The notes: generated by a model not told the origin, from the letters alone. A stretch of DNA of 64,000 nt from Solimonas marina (GCF_012241385.1 NZ_JAAVXB010000007.1:62001-126000); one strand, 5' to 3'. Shown: positions 1 through 10,183, numbered from the stretch's first letter. Translations and numbers: made by a program.

Positions 1-513
1 GACGACAAGCTCGGCGAGCTGATCGACGCGCTCGATGCGATTCCGCATTTGCGCCGTCTGCGCGTGCACACGCGGCAACCCATCGTGCTGCCGGAACGCA
101 TCGACGAGCGACTACTGGCCTGGCTCGACCGCACGCGCTTGCAAACGGTGTTCGTGCTGCACGCCAACCATCCCAACGAGCTCGACGACAGCGTAATGAC
201 GGCGCTGGAGCCGCTACGTCGGCGCGGCATCACACTGCTCAATCAGGCGGTCTTGTTGCGACAGATCAACGACGATGTCGAAACCCTGGTCGCCCTGTCC
301 GAACGGCTGTTCGGCTGTGGGGTGCTGCCCTACTACCTGCATCTGCTCGACCGCGTGCAGGGCGCCGCGCACTTCGACCTGCCGGAGGCCGACGCACAAG
401 CCTTGATGCGCGTGCTATCGTCTCGTCTGCCCGGATACTTGGTACCGCGGCTCGTGCGAGAAATCGCCGGGGCGCCATCGAAAACCTGGATCGACTGGGA
501 CACACGGGGATAA
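1..513 (+). CDS. epmB: EF-P beta-lysylation protein EpmB (C-terminal part, cut by window start)
   Basis: This is the C-terminal part of a lysine 2,3-aminomutase-family radical SAM protein. EpmB converts alpha-lysine to beta-lysine for modification of elongation factor P. The reading frame is open from base 1 (first codons read DDKLGELIDAL) and ends at TAA 511-513, so about 170 residues are visible. The phrases HTRQPIVLPERI, LLNQAVLLRQIND and LPYYLHLLDRVQGAAHF match the C-terminal half of the family. The radical SAM cysteine motif lies upstream of the window. EpmB is favoured over catabolic KamA because it is short at the C-terminus, but this cannot be proven from a fragment. Confidence 0.9.
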   Translation, partial: DDKLGELIDALDAIPHLRRLRVHTRQPIVLPERIDERLLAWLDRTRLQTVFVLHANHPNELDDSVMTALEPLRRRGITLLNQAVLLRQINDDVETLVALSERLFGCGVLPYYLHLLDRVQGAAHFDLPEADAQALMRVLSSRLPGYLVPRLVREIAGAPSKTWIDWDTRG

Positions 514-729
514 ACGGGGTAGATGGGCCTGGTTCACTGCGGTTTCACGGACCAGCCATCGTCGGGGGTGGGGGCGATCACCAGCCATGAATGAAACGCA
601 CGGATTCGCTGACCGGTCGCGGCCAGCTGTATGCCGCCCGTCGCCGCAGGCGGTGCGCTCGGCAGGCGGCCGCCATCGTGCGGCCCCGGGGGGCGCATGC
701 TGACCCCTGCCGTTGCTGTGAACACGCTG

Positions 730-2841
730 ATGCCTACTGACTCGTTGCCACCGCTTCCCTCGATCGTCGCCGCCCAACAAACGGCCGGCAGCGTCATTCT
801 TACCGTCATCGACTCCGAGAGCGTCGCCAAGCGCATCGAAAGCTATTTGCGCAATGCCGGTCACCCGGTGCGCACCGCCTGGGTCACCGACATCGAGGAC
901 GTCGAGGAAACGCTGCGCCGCAGCCCGCCCGACATGGTGCTCTGCGCCGACGGTCTGGCCGACGCCCCGTTGGCCGACGTCATCACGCTTTGCGCGCGCC
1001 TCGCGCCAGACCTGCCGGTGGTGTTGCTGAGCCCCAGCATCGTCGCCGAGGACAGCATCGCGGCCATGGCCGCCGGTGCCCGCGATCATGTTTCGTACGA
1101 AGATTTGCGCGGCCTGCGCCACCTCGAACTGGTGGCCCTGCGCGAATTCGCCGCGCACCGCCAGCAGCGCGAACTGCGCGCGACCCGCAAGCGCCTCGAA
1201 AACTTCGAGTCGCTGCATCACGAATTGCTCAGCGCGACCAATGACGCGGTCGCGCACATCCTCGAAGGCATCGTCTCCGACGCCAACCCCGCGTTCGCCG
1301 CCCTGCTCGGCTACGACGATGCCGCGTCGCTGGCCGGCGTGCCGCTGATGGATCTGGTGGCGCCGGGTTATGCGCCCAAGGTGAAGGAACAGCTGCGCCA
1401 GGTCCTGCGCGGCAAGACCGACAAGCGCTCGCTGGACTGCTCGCTGCAACACCGCGAAGGCGCGTCGATCGCGATCAATGCACGCCTGACGGTAACCGAA
1501 GTCGAAGGCGAGCAGATGATCGAGATGCTGATCCGCTCGGAAGCCGAGGCCGCCGCCACGGCGTCAGTCGACCACGTCAACGATCGCCTGCAGTTTTTTG
1601 AAAGACTGGAGGCCGCGGTTGCCACCACCGGCGCCCAGCAATCACAGCCGCACGCGCAGCGCACCGCGCTGCTGGTGTCGATCGATCATTTCGCCGCGCT
1701 CGAGGAGCGCATCGGCCTGCACGATGTCGAGCAGACCGTGGTCCAGCTCAGCGACTGGCTGAAATCACAGCTGCAGGCCGACGACTCGGTGTTTCGCTTC
1801 TCGACCTCGGAACTCGCCGTCATCGCCACGTTCAAGGACGGCGGCGCCATCGAGCCTTGGGGCGACAAGTTCGTCGCCGACACCGCGCGACGCATTTTCA
1901 GTACGGCCGGCCACGAAGCGCAGTTGTCGCTGACCGTCGTCGCCTATCCGTTCTCGGGCAGCGAGAAGGCCACGGCTGTCGCATCCGAGCTGGTCGCGAC
2001 GACGCGCAAGCTGTCGGCACAGGGCGGCAAGCAGTTCGCCAATATCGGCGCCACTGCCGCCAATTCGCTGCAGGAGCGCGAGCTGCGTCGCCAGGCCGAC
2101 ATGGTGCGCAAGGCGCTGGTCGACGATCGCCTGAAGCTGGCCTATCAGTCGATCGCCAGCCTGGAAGGCGATACGCGCCACCACTATGACGTGCTGGTGC
2201 GCCTGATCGACCCCGAGGGCCGCGAGGTGCACGCCTCGGAGTTCATCGCCGGCGCCGAGAAGACCGACCAGATGCGCGCCATCGACCGCTGGGTCACCGC
2301 GCGCAGCCTGAAGATGCAGGCCAAGCGCGACGGCGCACAGGACAGTTCCAGCCTGTTCATCAAACTGTCCGAGGACACGCTCAAGGACAGCGAGAACTTC
2401 GTCGCCTGGCTGCGCACGCTGCTCGAGAACCGGCCGCTGCGCAACGGCGAGCTGGTCTTCCAACTACGCGAAAAGATTCTGCAGAACCACGTGCGCAAGG
2501 CCAAGCTGCTGATGCAGAGCCTGATGGAGATGGGCGCGCAGACGGCGATCGAGCATTTTGGTGCCGGTCCGAATTCGGCGCAGCTGATCGAGCATCTGCC
2601 ATTGCGCTTCATCAAGTTCGATCAGAGCTTTGCCAAGCACTTCGGCGACAAGGACACGCAAAAGCGCATGTCCGCGCTGATGGAGCAGGCCAAGGCGCGC
2701 AACATCAAGGTCATTGTCAGCCACATCGAGGACGCCAACCTGATGGCGCGCCTGTGGCAGATGGGCGTCAACTTCATCCAGGGCTACCACGTCCAGGAAC
2801 CGGAAGTGGTGCTGATGTCGGCCGACGTTGGCGTGCGCTGA
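730..2841 (+). CDS. fimX: FimX-like REC-PAS-GGDEF-EAL protein with degenerate catalytic motifs
   Basis: This is a probable c-di-GMP receptor rather than an enzyme. From the ATG at 730 it is 703 residues. A receiver-like domain (about 15-130) lacks an obvious phosphorylation site. It is followed by a PAS domain (about 170-280), a GGDEF-like domain (about 310-450) in which the signature is replaced by STSEL, and an EAL-like domain (about 460-695) in which EAL is replaced by a DVLVRL context. That order, the size and the double degeneracy match FimX of Pseudomonas and Xanthomonas, which binds c-di-GMP and promotes type IV pilus assembly. In-frame ATGs at 631 and 697 are alternative starts; the extra sequence is low-complexity and looks non-coding. 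Assignment to FimX rests on architecture only. Confidence 0.8.
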   Translation: MPTDSLPPLPSIVAAQQTAGSVILTVIDSESVAKRIESYLRNAGHPVRTAWVTDIEDVEETLRRSPPDMVLCADGLADAPLADVITLCARLAPDLPVVLLSPSIVAEDSIAAMAAGARDHVSYEDLRGLRHLELVALREFAAHRQQRELRATRKRLENFESLHHELLSATNDAVAHILEGIVSDANPAFAALLGYDDAASLAGVPLMDLVAPGYAPKVKEQLRQVLRGKTDKRSLDCSLQHREGASIAINARLTVTEVEGEQMIEMLIRSEAEAAATASVDHVNDRLQFFERLEAAVATTGAQQSQPHAQRTALLVSIDHFAALEERIGLHDVEQTVVQLSDWLKSQLQADDSVFRFSTSELAVIATFKDGGAIEPWGDKFVADTARRIFSTAGHEAQLSLTVVAYPFSGSEKATAVASELVATTRKLSAQGGKQFANIGATAANSLQERELRRQADMVRKALVDDRLKLAYQSIASLEGDTRHHYDVLVRLIDPEGREVHASEFIAGAEKTDQMRAIDRWVTARSLKMQAKRDGAQDSSSLFIKLSEDTLKDSENFVAWLRTLLENRPLRNGELVFQLREKILQNHVRKAKLLMQSLMEMGAQTAIEHFGAGPNSAQLIEHLPLRFIKFDQSFAKHFGDKDTQKRMSALMEQAKARNIKVIVSHIEDANLMARLWQMGVNFIQGYHVQEPEVVLMSADVGVR

Positions 2842-2860
2842 ACATCGCGCGACGCGCATG

Positions 2861-2888
2861 AAAAAGGCGGCCCTCGGGCCGCCTTTTT
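2861..2888. terminator. Bidirectional rho-independent terminator
   Basis: The hairpin AAGGCGGCCC-TC-GGGCCGCCTT is flanked by A and T runs on both sides. It lies between the convergent ends of the fimX-like gene and htpX and can serve both. Confidence 0.9.
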
Positions 2889-2906
2889 CGTTTGCCGCTT
2901 TCGATC

Positions 2907-3791
2907 TTAGACCGTCTGCGCCTTCTGCAACGCTTCGATGCGTACTTCGAGCGGCGGATGCGACGCGAACAGCTTGGCCAGCTGGCCGCCGGTGATGCCC
3001 ATCGCCGTCATGTTCTGCGGCAGCGTCGACGGCTCATGCGCCGATTGCAGACGCTGCAGCGCGGCGATCATCTTGCGCTTGCCGGCCAGGTGCGCGCCGC
3101 CAGCGTCGGCGCGGAACTCGCGCTGACGCGAGAACCACGCGACGATCATGCTGGCAAGGATGCCGAACAGCACTTCGAGCACCATCACCGTGATGAAATA
3201 GCCGAAGCCCGGCCCGCGATCATCGGAGCCGCGGCGGAACACTGCCTGGTCGATCGCATAGCCGACCACGCGTGCGAGAAACATCACGAAGGTGTTGAGC
3301 ACGCCCTGGATCAGCGTCAGCGTCACCATGTCGCCGTTGGCGACGTGGCTCATCTCGTGGCCGAGCACCGCCTCGACCTCATCCTGCGTCATCGAACGCA
3401 GCAGGCCGGTCGACACCGCCACCAGTGCGTTGTTCTTGCTCATGCCGGTGGCGAAAGCATTCGGCTCCGGGGCGTCGTAGACGGCGACTTCCGGCATACC
3501 GATGCCGGCGGCGCGCGCCTGGCGCTCGACCGTCTGCAGCAGCCACATCTCCGACGAGTTGCGCGGCTCCTTGAGGATTTGCGCGCCGGTCGACCACTTG
3601 GCGATGGTCTTCGACAGTGCCAGCGAGATGAACGCGCCGCCCATGCCGAACACGAAGCAGAAAATCAGCAATGCCTGATAGTTCAGGCCGTTGGCCATGA
3701 TCCAGCGGTTGACGCCGAGGATCGACGTGACGACGCTGAGCACGAGGACGATCGCGAGGTTGGTCGCGAGGAACAGGAAAACGCGTTTCAT
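2907..3791 (-). CDS. htpX: Protease HtpX (M48B zinc metalloprotease, inner membrane)
   Basis: HtpX is an inner-membrane zinc endoprotease for quality control of misfolded membrane proteins. It has 294 residues, close to the usual 290-295. Two hydrophobic segments lie near the N-terminus (about 3-25 and 38-60). The zinc motif HEMSH is at residues 145-149, and a third ligand is likely in [14 protein letters not shown]-terminal hydrophobic stretches follow the motif. The gene lies downstream of parC but has its own candidate heat-shock promoter at 3833-3861, which fits the sigma-32 control known for E. coli htpX. Confidence 0.95.
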   Translation of the reverse strand: MKRVFLFLATNLAIVLVLSVVTSILGVNRWIMANGLNYQALLIFCFVFGMGGAFISLALSKTIAKWSTGAQILKEPRNSSEMWLLQTVERQARAAGIGMPEVAVYDAPEPNAFATGMSKNNALVAVSTGLLRSMTQDEVEAVLGHEMSHVANGDMVTLTLIQGVLNTFVMFLARVVGYAIDQAVFRRGSDDRGPGFGYFITVMVLEVLFGILASMIVAWFSRQREFRADAGGAHLAGKRKMIAALQRLQSAHEPSTLPQNMTAMGITGGQLAKLFASHPPLEVRIEALQKAQTV

Positions 3792-3832
3792 AGGGTGTTC
3801 GAGACTGCCTTTTCAGTCGGGACTCAATCGAC

Positions 3833-3861
3833 AGCTGGGGTCGGAATCGACGCCTTTCAAG
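3833..3861 (-). promoter_or_regulatory. Candidate sigma-32 (heat-shock) promoter for htpX
   Basis: On the minus strand CTTGAAA (3861-3855) is followed after 14 bases by CCCCAGCT (3840-3833). The sigma-32 consensus is CTTGAAA, 11-16 bases, CCCCATNT. The predicted transcript start is about 35 bases before the htpX ATG. Confidence 0.65.
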
Positions 3862-3876
3862 ACCGCGAAAGGCGTC
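3849..3876. other. Perfect 10-bp inverted repeat between parC and htpX
   Basis: The arms GACGCCTTTC and GAAAGGCGTC are separated by 8 bases. There is no following T tract, so it is a poor intrinsic terminator. It overlaps the -35 element of the candidate sigma-32 promoter, so it could act as an mRNA 3' end for parC or as an operator. Confidence 0.6.
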
Positions 3877-3896
3877 GTCCGGTTCCGTCCGAACCC

Positions 3897-6131
3897 TTAC
3901 TTGCCTTCCGCATACATGCCGTCGACGCGCTGGAATCCGCGCGGCAGATGGCTGCCGCGGCTGGCGCGCGAGCCACTGTAGTGCGCCAGATCGGTCGGCT
4001 TCAAGGTCAGCGTACGCTTGCCACAGACCAGCGTCAGGCTTGCGTCAGGCGGCAACACGCAGGACGCGAGAATGCGGTCTTCGCCCTTCAGCGCGACCAG
4101 TTTGTTGCCCTTGCCCTTGGCCAGTTCCGGCAGCTCGGCGAGCGGGAACACCAGCAGCCGCCCTTCGGCGGTGACCAGCGCGTAACGATCCTGCGAGACA
4201 TCGGCGACGCGTGCCGGCGTCAGCACCTTGGCGGTCTCCGAAACATTGATGACCGCCTTGCCGGCCTTCAGCCGTGACTCGAGATCGCCGAGGCGGGCGA
4301 TGAACCCGTAGCCCTCGTCACTGCCGAGCACCAGCTTGTCGCCGCCATCGCCCATCAGCAGGCCGTTCAGACGCGCCCCACCCTGAATGTCGATCTTGGT
4401 CGTCACCGGCTCGCCCTGCGAGCGCGCCGACGGCAGCTCGCGCGGATTGAGCGTGTAGCAACGACCCTTGTGATCGAGCAGGATCAGCAACTGGTTGGTC
4501 TTGCCCTGCACAGCAAAGCCGAACTCGTCACCGGACTTGTAGCTCAGCGCCGTCGGATCGAGTTCATGGCCCTTGCCGGCGCGAATCCAGCCGGCCTTGG
4601 ACAGCACCACCGTGACCGGTTCGGCCGGCAGGATGTCGGTCGCCTCCAGCGCCGCGGCCGGCGGCCGCGCGTTGATCTGGCAACGACGCTCATCGCCGAA
4701 TTTCTTGGCGTCTTCCTTGAGCTCCTCGCCGATCAGCTTCTTCAGCTTTTCGTCGTCGCCGAGCAAGTCTTCGAGCCTGGCGCGTTCGGCCGCCAGCTCT
4801 TCCTGCTCACCCTTGATCTTCATCTCCTCGAGCTTCTGCAAATGGCGCAGCTTGAGGTCGAGGATCCATTCGGCCTGCGCGTCGGACAACGCGAAGGTGC
4901 TCATCAGCTTGGCCTTGGGCTCGTCCTCGAAGCGGATGATGCGAATGACTTCGTCGATGTTCAGATACGCGATCAACAAGCCTTCGAGGATGTGCAGGCG
5001 ATCGTTGACCTTGCCGAGGCGATGATTGAGTCGCTTGGTCACCGTCGCGAAGCGGTACTCCAGCCACTCGGTCAAAATCTCCTTGAGGTTCTTGACGCGC
5101 GGCCGGCCGTCGAGACCAATCATGTTCAGATTGACGCGATAGCTGCGTTCGAGATCGGTGGTCGCAAACAGGTGCGCCATCAGCTGTTCGGCGTCGACTC
5201 GATTGCTGCGCGGCACGACGACCAGACGCGTCGGATTTTCATGGTCGGACTCGTCGCGCAGATCTTCGACCAGCGGCAGCTTCTTGGCGCGCATCTGCTC
5301 GGCGATCTGTTCGAGGATCTTCGCCGGCGAGACCTGATGGCCGAGATGGGTGACGATGATGTTGCCGTCCTCGTCACGCTCCCAGCGCGCGCGCACGCGC
5401 ACTTGGCCATAGCCGGTCTGGTAGATCTTCAACAGATCGTGCGGCTCAGAGACGATCTCGCAACCGGTCGGATAGTCCGGCGCCGGCACGAACTCGCAGA
5501 GCTTCTCGACGTGCGCGTTCGGATGCTTGAGCAGATACAGGCAGGCGTTGACCAACTCGCGGATGTTGTGCGGCGGAATGTCGGTGGCCATGCCGACCGC
5601 AATGCCGGTCGTGCCGTTGACGAGGATGTTCGGCAGGCGTGCCGGCAGCAGGCGCGGCTCGTCACGCGTGCCGTCGAAGGTCGGCAGCCAGTCGACCGTG
5701 CCCATGCCGAGTTCGGCGAGCAGCGTCTGCGCATACGGCGTCAACCGCGATTCGGTGTAGCGGTAGGCGGCGAATGACTTCGGGTCGTCCTGCGAACCCC
5801 AGTTGCCCTGACCGTCGACCAACGGATAGCGGTACGAAAACGGCTGCGCCATCGTCACCATCGCCTCGTAGCAGGCGCTGTCGCCGTGCGGATGGTATTT
5901 GCCGATGACGTCGCCGACGGTCAGTGCCGATTTGCGCGGCTTGGAACCGGCGTTGATGCCGAGTTCCGACATCGCATAGACGATGCGGCGCTGCACGGGC
6001 TTGAGGCCGTCGGCGACGTTCGGCAAGGCGCGGTCGAGCACGACGTACATCGAGTAATCGAGATAGGCCTTCTCGGCGAACACGCGCAGCGGCACGCGTT
6101 CGTTGTCGAGATTGTCGGTGGTATCGGTCAT
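3897..6131 (-). CDS. parC: DNA topoisomerase IV subunit A (ParC)
   Basis: ParC is the DNA-cleaving subunit of topoisomerase IV, which decatenates daughter chromosomes with ParE. It has 744 residues (E. coli ParC has 752). The quinolone-determining region reads [14 protein letters not shown], with Ser85 and Glu89 at the positions of E. coli Ser80 and Glu84, so no classical resistance substitution is seen. The catalytic tyrosine is in [10 protein letters not shown] (Tyr125). A beta-pinwheel C-terminal domain follows. It lies in a minus-strand series parE-recQ-parC-htpX, 70 bases after recQ. ParC is preferred over GyrA because its partner gene in the same series is parE. Confidence 0.96.
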   Translation of the reverse strand: MTDTTDNLDNERVPLRVFAEKAYLDYSMYVVLDRALPNVADGLKPVQRRIVYAMSELGINAGSKPRKSALTVGDVIGKYHPHGDSACYEAMVTMAQPFSYRYPLVDGQGNWGSQDDPKSFAAYRYTESRLTPYAQTLLAELGMGTVDWLPTFDGTRDEPRLLPARLPNILVNGTTGIAVGMATDIPPHNIRELVNACLYLLKHPNAHVEKLCEFVPAPDYPTGCEIVSEPHDLLKIYQTGYGQVRVRARWERDEDGNIIVTHLGHQVSPAKILEQIAEQMRAKKLPLVEDLRDESDHENPTRLVVVPRSNRVDAEQLMAHLFATTDLERSYRVNLNMIGLDGRPRVKNLKEILTEWLEYRFATVTKRLNHRLGKVNDRLHILEGLLIAYLNIDEVIRIIRFEDEPKAKLMSTFALSDAQAEWILDLKLRHLQKLEEMKIKGEQEELAAERARLEDLLGDDEKLKKLIGEELKEDAKKFGDERRCQINARPPAAALEATDILPAEPVTVVLSKAGWIRAGKGHELDPTALSYKSGDEFGFAVQGKTNQLLILLDHKGRCYTLNPRELPSARSQGEPVTTKIDIQGGARLNGLLMGDGGDKLVLGSDEGYGFIARLGDLESRLKAGKAVINVSETAKVLTPARVADVSQDRYALVTAEGRLLVFPLAELPELAKGKGNKLVALKGEDRILASCVLPPDASLTLVCGKRTLTLKPTDLAHYSGSRASRGSHLPRGFQRVDGMYAEGK

Positions 6132-6201
6132 CGCGTGATTCCCTGGTGGGCTTGCATCCGGTCCGCGCCGTCAACGCCGTGGCGCTGCGAGGGGCGGCCG
6201 G

Positions 6202-8133
6202 TCATGAAAAATAGGTGCTGTCCGCATGCGCGCGGATCAGCTCGATAAAAGGTGTGCCGTACTGTTCGAGCTTGCGCGCGCCGACGCCGTTGATCTCGGC
6301 GAATGCGTCGAGATCGCGCGGTTGACGCTCGGCCATTTCGCGCAGGCTGGCGTCGCTGAACACCACGTACGGCGGCACGTTTTGCGCGTCGGCCAGCGTC
6401 TTGCGCAGGGCGCGCAGCTGCGTGAACAAGCTCTGGTCCTGTGGGCTCAGGCCGGTATCGACCAGCGAGCGTTTCTTGGCGCGACGCTCGGCGGCACTCT
6501 CGCGCTTCGGCGGCGGCACCACGTCGATCTGCCGCTGGCCCTTGAGCACGTCGCGACTGGCGGCGGTGAGGCGCAGCACCGGATAACCGTCGGTGGTTTC
6601 GTCGAGCACACCCTGATGCAGCAGTGTGCGCACCACCGCGCGCCATTCGTCGAGCGTGCGCGCACGGCCAATGCCGTAGGTCGACAGCTGCTGATGGCCG
6701 CGGTCGATCAGCTTCTGGTTTTCCGAGCCGCGCAGGATATCGATGACGTGCGCACTGCCGAAGCGCTCGCCGCGCTGTGCAAGGCGCGCGACACAGGACA
6801 GCAACTGCTGTGCTTCCAGCGTCCAGTCCTCCGTGACCTTGGGCTCCAGGCAGTTGTCGCAGGCGCCGCAATTGCCTTCGAAGGTCTCGCCGAAGTAGCG
6901 CAGCTGCACCGCACGGCGGCATTCGTGCGACTCAGCGTAGTCCAGCACCTGGCGCAGCTGCTGGCGGGCGACGCGCTGCTCCTGTTCGAGCGGCAGGCTG
7001 GTTTCCGGATGCGTCTTTTGCGCGATCAGGAACTCGGCAGTGCGAATGTCGCCGAGCCCGAAAAAGAGAATGCAGCGCGACGGCTCGCCATCGCGACCGG
7101 CACGGCCGGCCTCCTGGTAATAGCCTTCCATCGTGCGCGGCAGATCGTAATGCGCGACCCAGCGCACGTCCGGCTTGTTGATGCCCATTCCGAACGCGAT
7201 GGTGGCGACGATCACTTGCGCGTCGTCGCGAATGAAGCGCTCCTGATTGTCGGCGCGCGTGTCGGCATCGAGACCGGCGTGATACGGCGCGACGCGCACG
7301 CCGTCGGCGGCGAGCTTGGCCGACAGTTCGTCGACGCGACGTCGCGACAGGCAGTAGACGATGCCCGAACCGCCATCACGCGCCAGCGCCAGCAGCTGCG
7401 TATAGGTCTGTTGCGTTTTCGGCCGCACCGCGTAGTAGAGATTCGGTCGATTGAAGCTGGCCAGATGCATGGCCGGCTCGCGCAGATGCAACTGCGCGGC
7501 GATGTCGCCGCGCACACGCTGTGTCGCAGTCGCCGTGAAAGCGAACATTGGCACGTCCGGCAGCTGCTCGCGCAATGCACCGAGCTGTCGGTATTCGGGG
7601 CGAAAGTCGTGGCCCCATTCGGACACGCAGTGCGCCTCATCGATGGTGATCGCCGACACGCCCGGCGACGCCATCAGCCGCATCAGCAGGCCCTCACGAA
7701 ACTCCGGCAGCATCAAGCGCTCCGGCGCCAGATACAGCAGCTTGTAGTCGCCGCGCAGCAGCGCCGCGCTGCGCGCCGACGCTTCAGCGCCACTGAGCGT
7801 CGAATTGAGGAACGTCGCGGCGATGCCCATCTCGCCGAGCAAGCGCACCTGATCCTGCATCAGCGCGATCAGCGGCGAGACGACGATCATCACACCCGGC
7901 TTGAGCAGCGCCGGCAGCTGAAAGCACAGCGATTTGCCGCCACCGGTCGGCATGATCGCCAGCAGGTCGCGACCGGCCAGCGCATCGCGCACGACAGCCT
8001 CCTGCCCCGGCCGGAAATGGTCGAAGCCGAACCAGCGTTTCAGCGCAGCGCCGAGTTCGTTCTGGTTGGGAGCGGAAGCGTTCATGGGCACATCGTCGAC
8101 GCTTGCGGCAGAGGCAGCGGCCTCGTCCGCCAC
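6202..8133 (-). CDS. recQ: ATP-dependent DNA helicase RecQ
   Basis: RecQ is a 3'-5' helicase of the RecF recombination pathway. It has 643 residues from the GTG at 8133. Motif I reads MPTGGGKSLCFQ, the Walker B box is IDEAHCVSEWGHDFRPEY, and the zinc cysteines are in CRRAVQLRYFGE and CGACDNC. An HRDC domain closes the protein (about 560-640). The GTG start lies three bases after the parE stop, which supports co-transcription. An in-frame ATG at 8085 would start with MNASAPNQNEL and gives an N-terminus more like that of E. coli RecQ; neither has a clear ribosome binding site. Confidence 0.95.
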   Translation of the reverse strand: MADEAAASAASVDDVPMNASAPNQNELGAALKRWFGFDHFRPGQEAVVRDALAGRDLLAIMPTGGGKSLCFQLPALLKPGVMIVVSPLIALMQDQVRLLGEMGIAATFLNSTLSGAEASARSAALLRGDYKLLYLAPERLMLPEFREGLLMRLMASPGVSAITIDEAHCVSEWGHDFRPEYRQLGALREQLPDVPMFAFTATATQRVRGDIAAQLHLREPAMHLASFNRPNLYYAVRPKTQQTYTQLLALARDGGSGIVYCLSRRRVDELSAKLAADGVRVAPYHAGLDADTRADNQERFIRDDAQVIVATIAFGMGINKPDVRWVAHYDLPRTMEGYYQEAGRAGRDGEPSRCILFFGLGDIRTAEFLIAQKTHPETSLPLEQEQRVARQQLRQVLDYAESHECRRAVQLRYFGETFEGNCGACDNCLEPKVTEDWTLEAQQLLSCVARLAQRGERFGSAHVIDILRGSENQKLIDRGHQQLSTYGIGRARTLDEWRAVVRTLLHQGVLDETTDGYPVLRLTAASRDVLKGQRQIDVVPPPKRESAAERRAKKRSLVDTGLSPQDQSLFTQLRALRKTLADAQNVPPYVVFSDASLREMAERQPRDLDAFAEINGVGARKLEQYGTPFIELIRAHADSTYFS

Positions 8134-8136
8134 GCC

Positions 8137-10065
8137 TTACGAAACTTCGGCGCGATTGCCCTCGCGCTCCAGCCATTCCTTGCGATCGGACGCACGCTTC
8201 TTGGCGAGCAACATGTCCATCAGCTTTTCGTCGGCACCGACATGCTCGGGTTCCTCGCCGCCCAGCGTCAGCTGCACCAGGCGCCGCGTGTCGCGCGCCA
8301 TCGTCGTCTCACGTAGCTGCAGCGGGTTCATCTCGCCGAGACCCTTGAAGCGCGTCACCTGCGGCTTGGCGCGGCTGCCCTCGGCGATCAGCCGATCGAG
8401 CACGCCGTTCTTCTCCGCCTCGTCGAGCGCATAGAAAACCTGCTTGCCGGCATCGACGCGAAACAGCGGCGGCATCGCGATGAAGATATGCCCGGCCTCG
8501 ACCAGCGGCCGGAAATGGCGCAGGAACAGCGCGCACAGCAGTGTCGCGATGTGCAGACCGTCGGAGTCGGCGTCGGCCAGCACGCAGACCTTGCCGTAGC
8601 GCAGACCGCTGGTATCGGAGCTGCCCGGATCGACGCCGATCGCCACCGAGATGTCGTGAATTTCCTGCGAGCCCAACGCTTCGCCCGAATCGACTTCCCA
8701 ACTGTTGAGGATCTTGCCGCGCAGCGGCATCACCGCCTGATAGTCGCGGTCACGCGCCTGCTTGGCGCTGCCGCCGGCCGAATCGCCCTCGACCAGAAAC
8801 AGCTCGGTGAGCTTGACGTCGCTGGACACGCAGTCGGCCAGTTTGCCCGGCAGCGCCGGACCGCTGGTGACCTTCTTGCGTACCACCTGCTTGGACAGCT
8901 TCAGGCGCGCATTGGCGTTGGCGATGACCAGTTGCGCGATCTGCTCGCCGACATCGGTGTGCTGGTTCAGCCACAGGCTGAACGAGTCGTGGACCACGCC
9001 TTGCACGAAAGCCGCGGTCTCGCGCGAGCTCAAGCGCTCCTTGGTCTGGCCGGCGAACTGCGGGTCCTGCATCTTGACGCTGAGCACGTAGGCGCAACTG
9101 CTCCAGACGTCTTCCGGCGTCAGCTTCATGCCACGCGGCAGCAGATTGCGGAACTCGCAGAACTCGCGAATCGCCTCGGTCAGGCCGGTGCGCAGGCCGT
9201 TGACGTGAGTGCCGCCCTGCGCGGTCGGAATCAGGTTGACGTAGCTTTCGGCGACCGGCTCGCTGCGCCCGCCCTCGGTGTTGAGCCAGACCAGCGCCCA
9301 CTCGGCTTCCTCGCGTGCGGCCTTGAACTGACCAACGAACGGCTCGGCCGGCAACGTCTCGGCACCGGCCAGCGCGTCCTTGAGATAGTCCGGCAAGCCG
9401 TTTTCGTACTGCCAGGTGATTTCTTCACCGTGCGCCTTGTCGATCAGCGTCACGCGCAGATTCGGGCACAGCACGGCCTTGGCGCGCAGCACTTGCTTGA
9501 CGCGCGGCATCGAGAATTTCGGCGAGTCGAAATACTTCGGATCGGCCCAGAAACGCACCGTGGTGCCGCGCTTGCTCTTCGGTGCGGTGCCGACCGGACG
9601 CAGCTTTTCGGCGAGCTCGCCGCCTGCGAACTCGATCAGGTATTCCGTGCCGTCACGGAACACCCGCACATCGAGCTTGGTCGACAGCGCATTGACCACC
9701 GACACGCCGACGCCGTGCAGACCGCCGGAGAACTGGTATTGCTTGTTCGAGAACTTGGCGCCCGAATGCAGCTTGGTCAGGATCAGCTCGACACCGGTGA
9801 CGCCGTGCACCGGATGCACGTCGACCGGCATGCCGCGACCGTCGTCGGAGACCTCCAACGAGCCGTCCTCGTGCACGGTGACGACGACGTTCTTGCAGTA
9901 GCCGGCAAGTGCCTCGTCGACCGCGTTGTCGATCACTTCCTGCGCCAGATGGTTGGGGCGCGTGGTGTCGGTATACATGCCCGGACGCTTGCGCACCGGG
10001 TCCAGGCCCTGAAGAACTTCAATTGCTTCAGCGCTGTAAGAGCTATTGTTCGGGTTGGCAGCCAT
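8137..10065 (-). CDS. parE: DNA topoisomerase IV subunit B (ParE)
   Basis: ParE is the ATPase subunit of topoisomerase IV. It has 642 residues (E. coli 630). The GHKL ATPase motifs are EVIDNAVDEALAG and DDGRGMPVDVHP, and the TOPRIM motifs are EGDSAGGSAKQ and DADSDGLH. The start ATG at 10065 gives MAANPNNSSYSAEAIEVLQGLDPVRKRPG; the frame stays open to 10299, but the extra residues are not family-like. It is separated by 118 bases from the membrane-protein gene upstream, so it probably has its own promoter. Confidence 0.96.
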   Translation of the reverse strand: MAANPNNSSYSAEAIEVLQGLDPVRKRPGMYTDTTRPNHLAQEVIDNAVDEALAGYCKNVVVTVHEDGSLEVSDDGRGMPVDVHPVHGVTGVELILTKLHSGAKFSNKQYQFSGGLHGVGVSVVNALSTKLDVRVFRDGTEYLIEFAGGELAEKLRPVGTAPKSKRGTTVRFWADPKYFDSPKFSMPRVKQVLRAKAVLCPNLRVTLIDKAHGEEITWQYENGLPDYLKDALAGAETLPAEPFVGQFKAAREEAEWALVWLNTEGGRSEPVAESYVNLIPTAQGGTHVNGLRTGLTEAIREFCEFRNLLPRGMKLTPEDVWSSCAYVLSVKMQDPQFAGQTKERLSSRETAAFVQGVVHDSFSLWLNQHTDVGEQIAQLVIANANARLKLSKQVVRKKVTSGPALPGKLADCVSSDVKLTELFLVEGDSAGGSAKQARDRDYQAVMPLRGKILNSWEVDSGEALGSQEIHDISVAIGVDPGSSDTSGLRYGKVCVLADADSDGLHIATLLCALFLRHFRPLVEAGHIFIAMPPLFRVDAGKQVFYALDEAEKNGVLDRLIAEGSRAKPQVTRFKGLGEMNPLQLRETTMARDTRRLVQLTLGGEEPEHVGADEKLMDMLLAKKRASDRKEWLEREGNRAEVS

Positions 10066-10183
10066 CGTTAGGGTCGCGTTTCGGACGCGCGAAGGTAGCC
10101 AATGCACCGGCTGCCGGCAAGGTTGCCAGCGGCCCGATCTTCGGGCAGCGCGTCCGACGCCGATCGTACCCGCAATGGCGCCG

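Noticed and set aside
534-836. Minus-strand open frame of 100 codons between epmB and the fimX-like gene
   Set aside because: It overlaps the start of the fimX-like gene, has no recognisable domain and no ribosome binding site; it looks like a shadow frame in GC-rich DNA.
415-1452. Long minus-strand frame antisense to epmB and fimX
   Set aside because: The composition (His/Gln/Arg-rich) is typical of antisense shadows of high-GC genes; many similar long frames lie opposite parC, recQ, parE, valS and dxs and were left out for the same reason.
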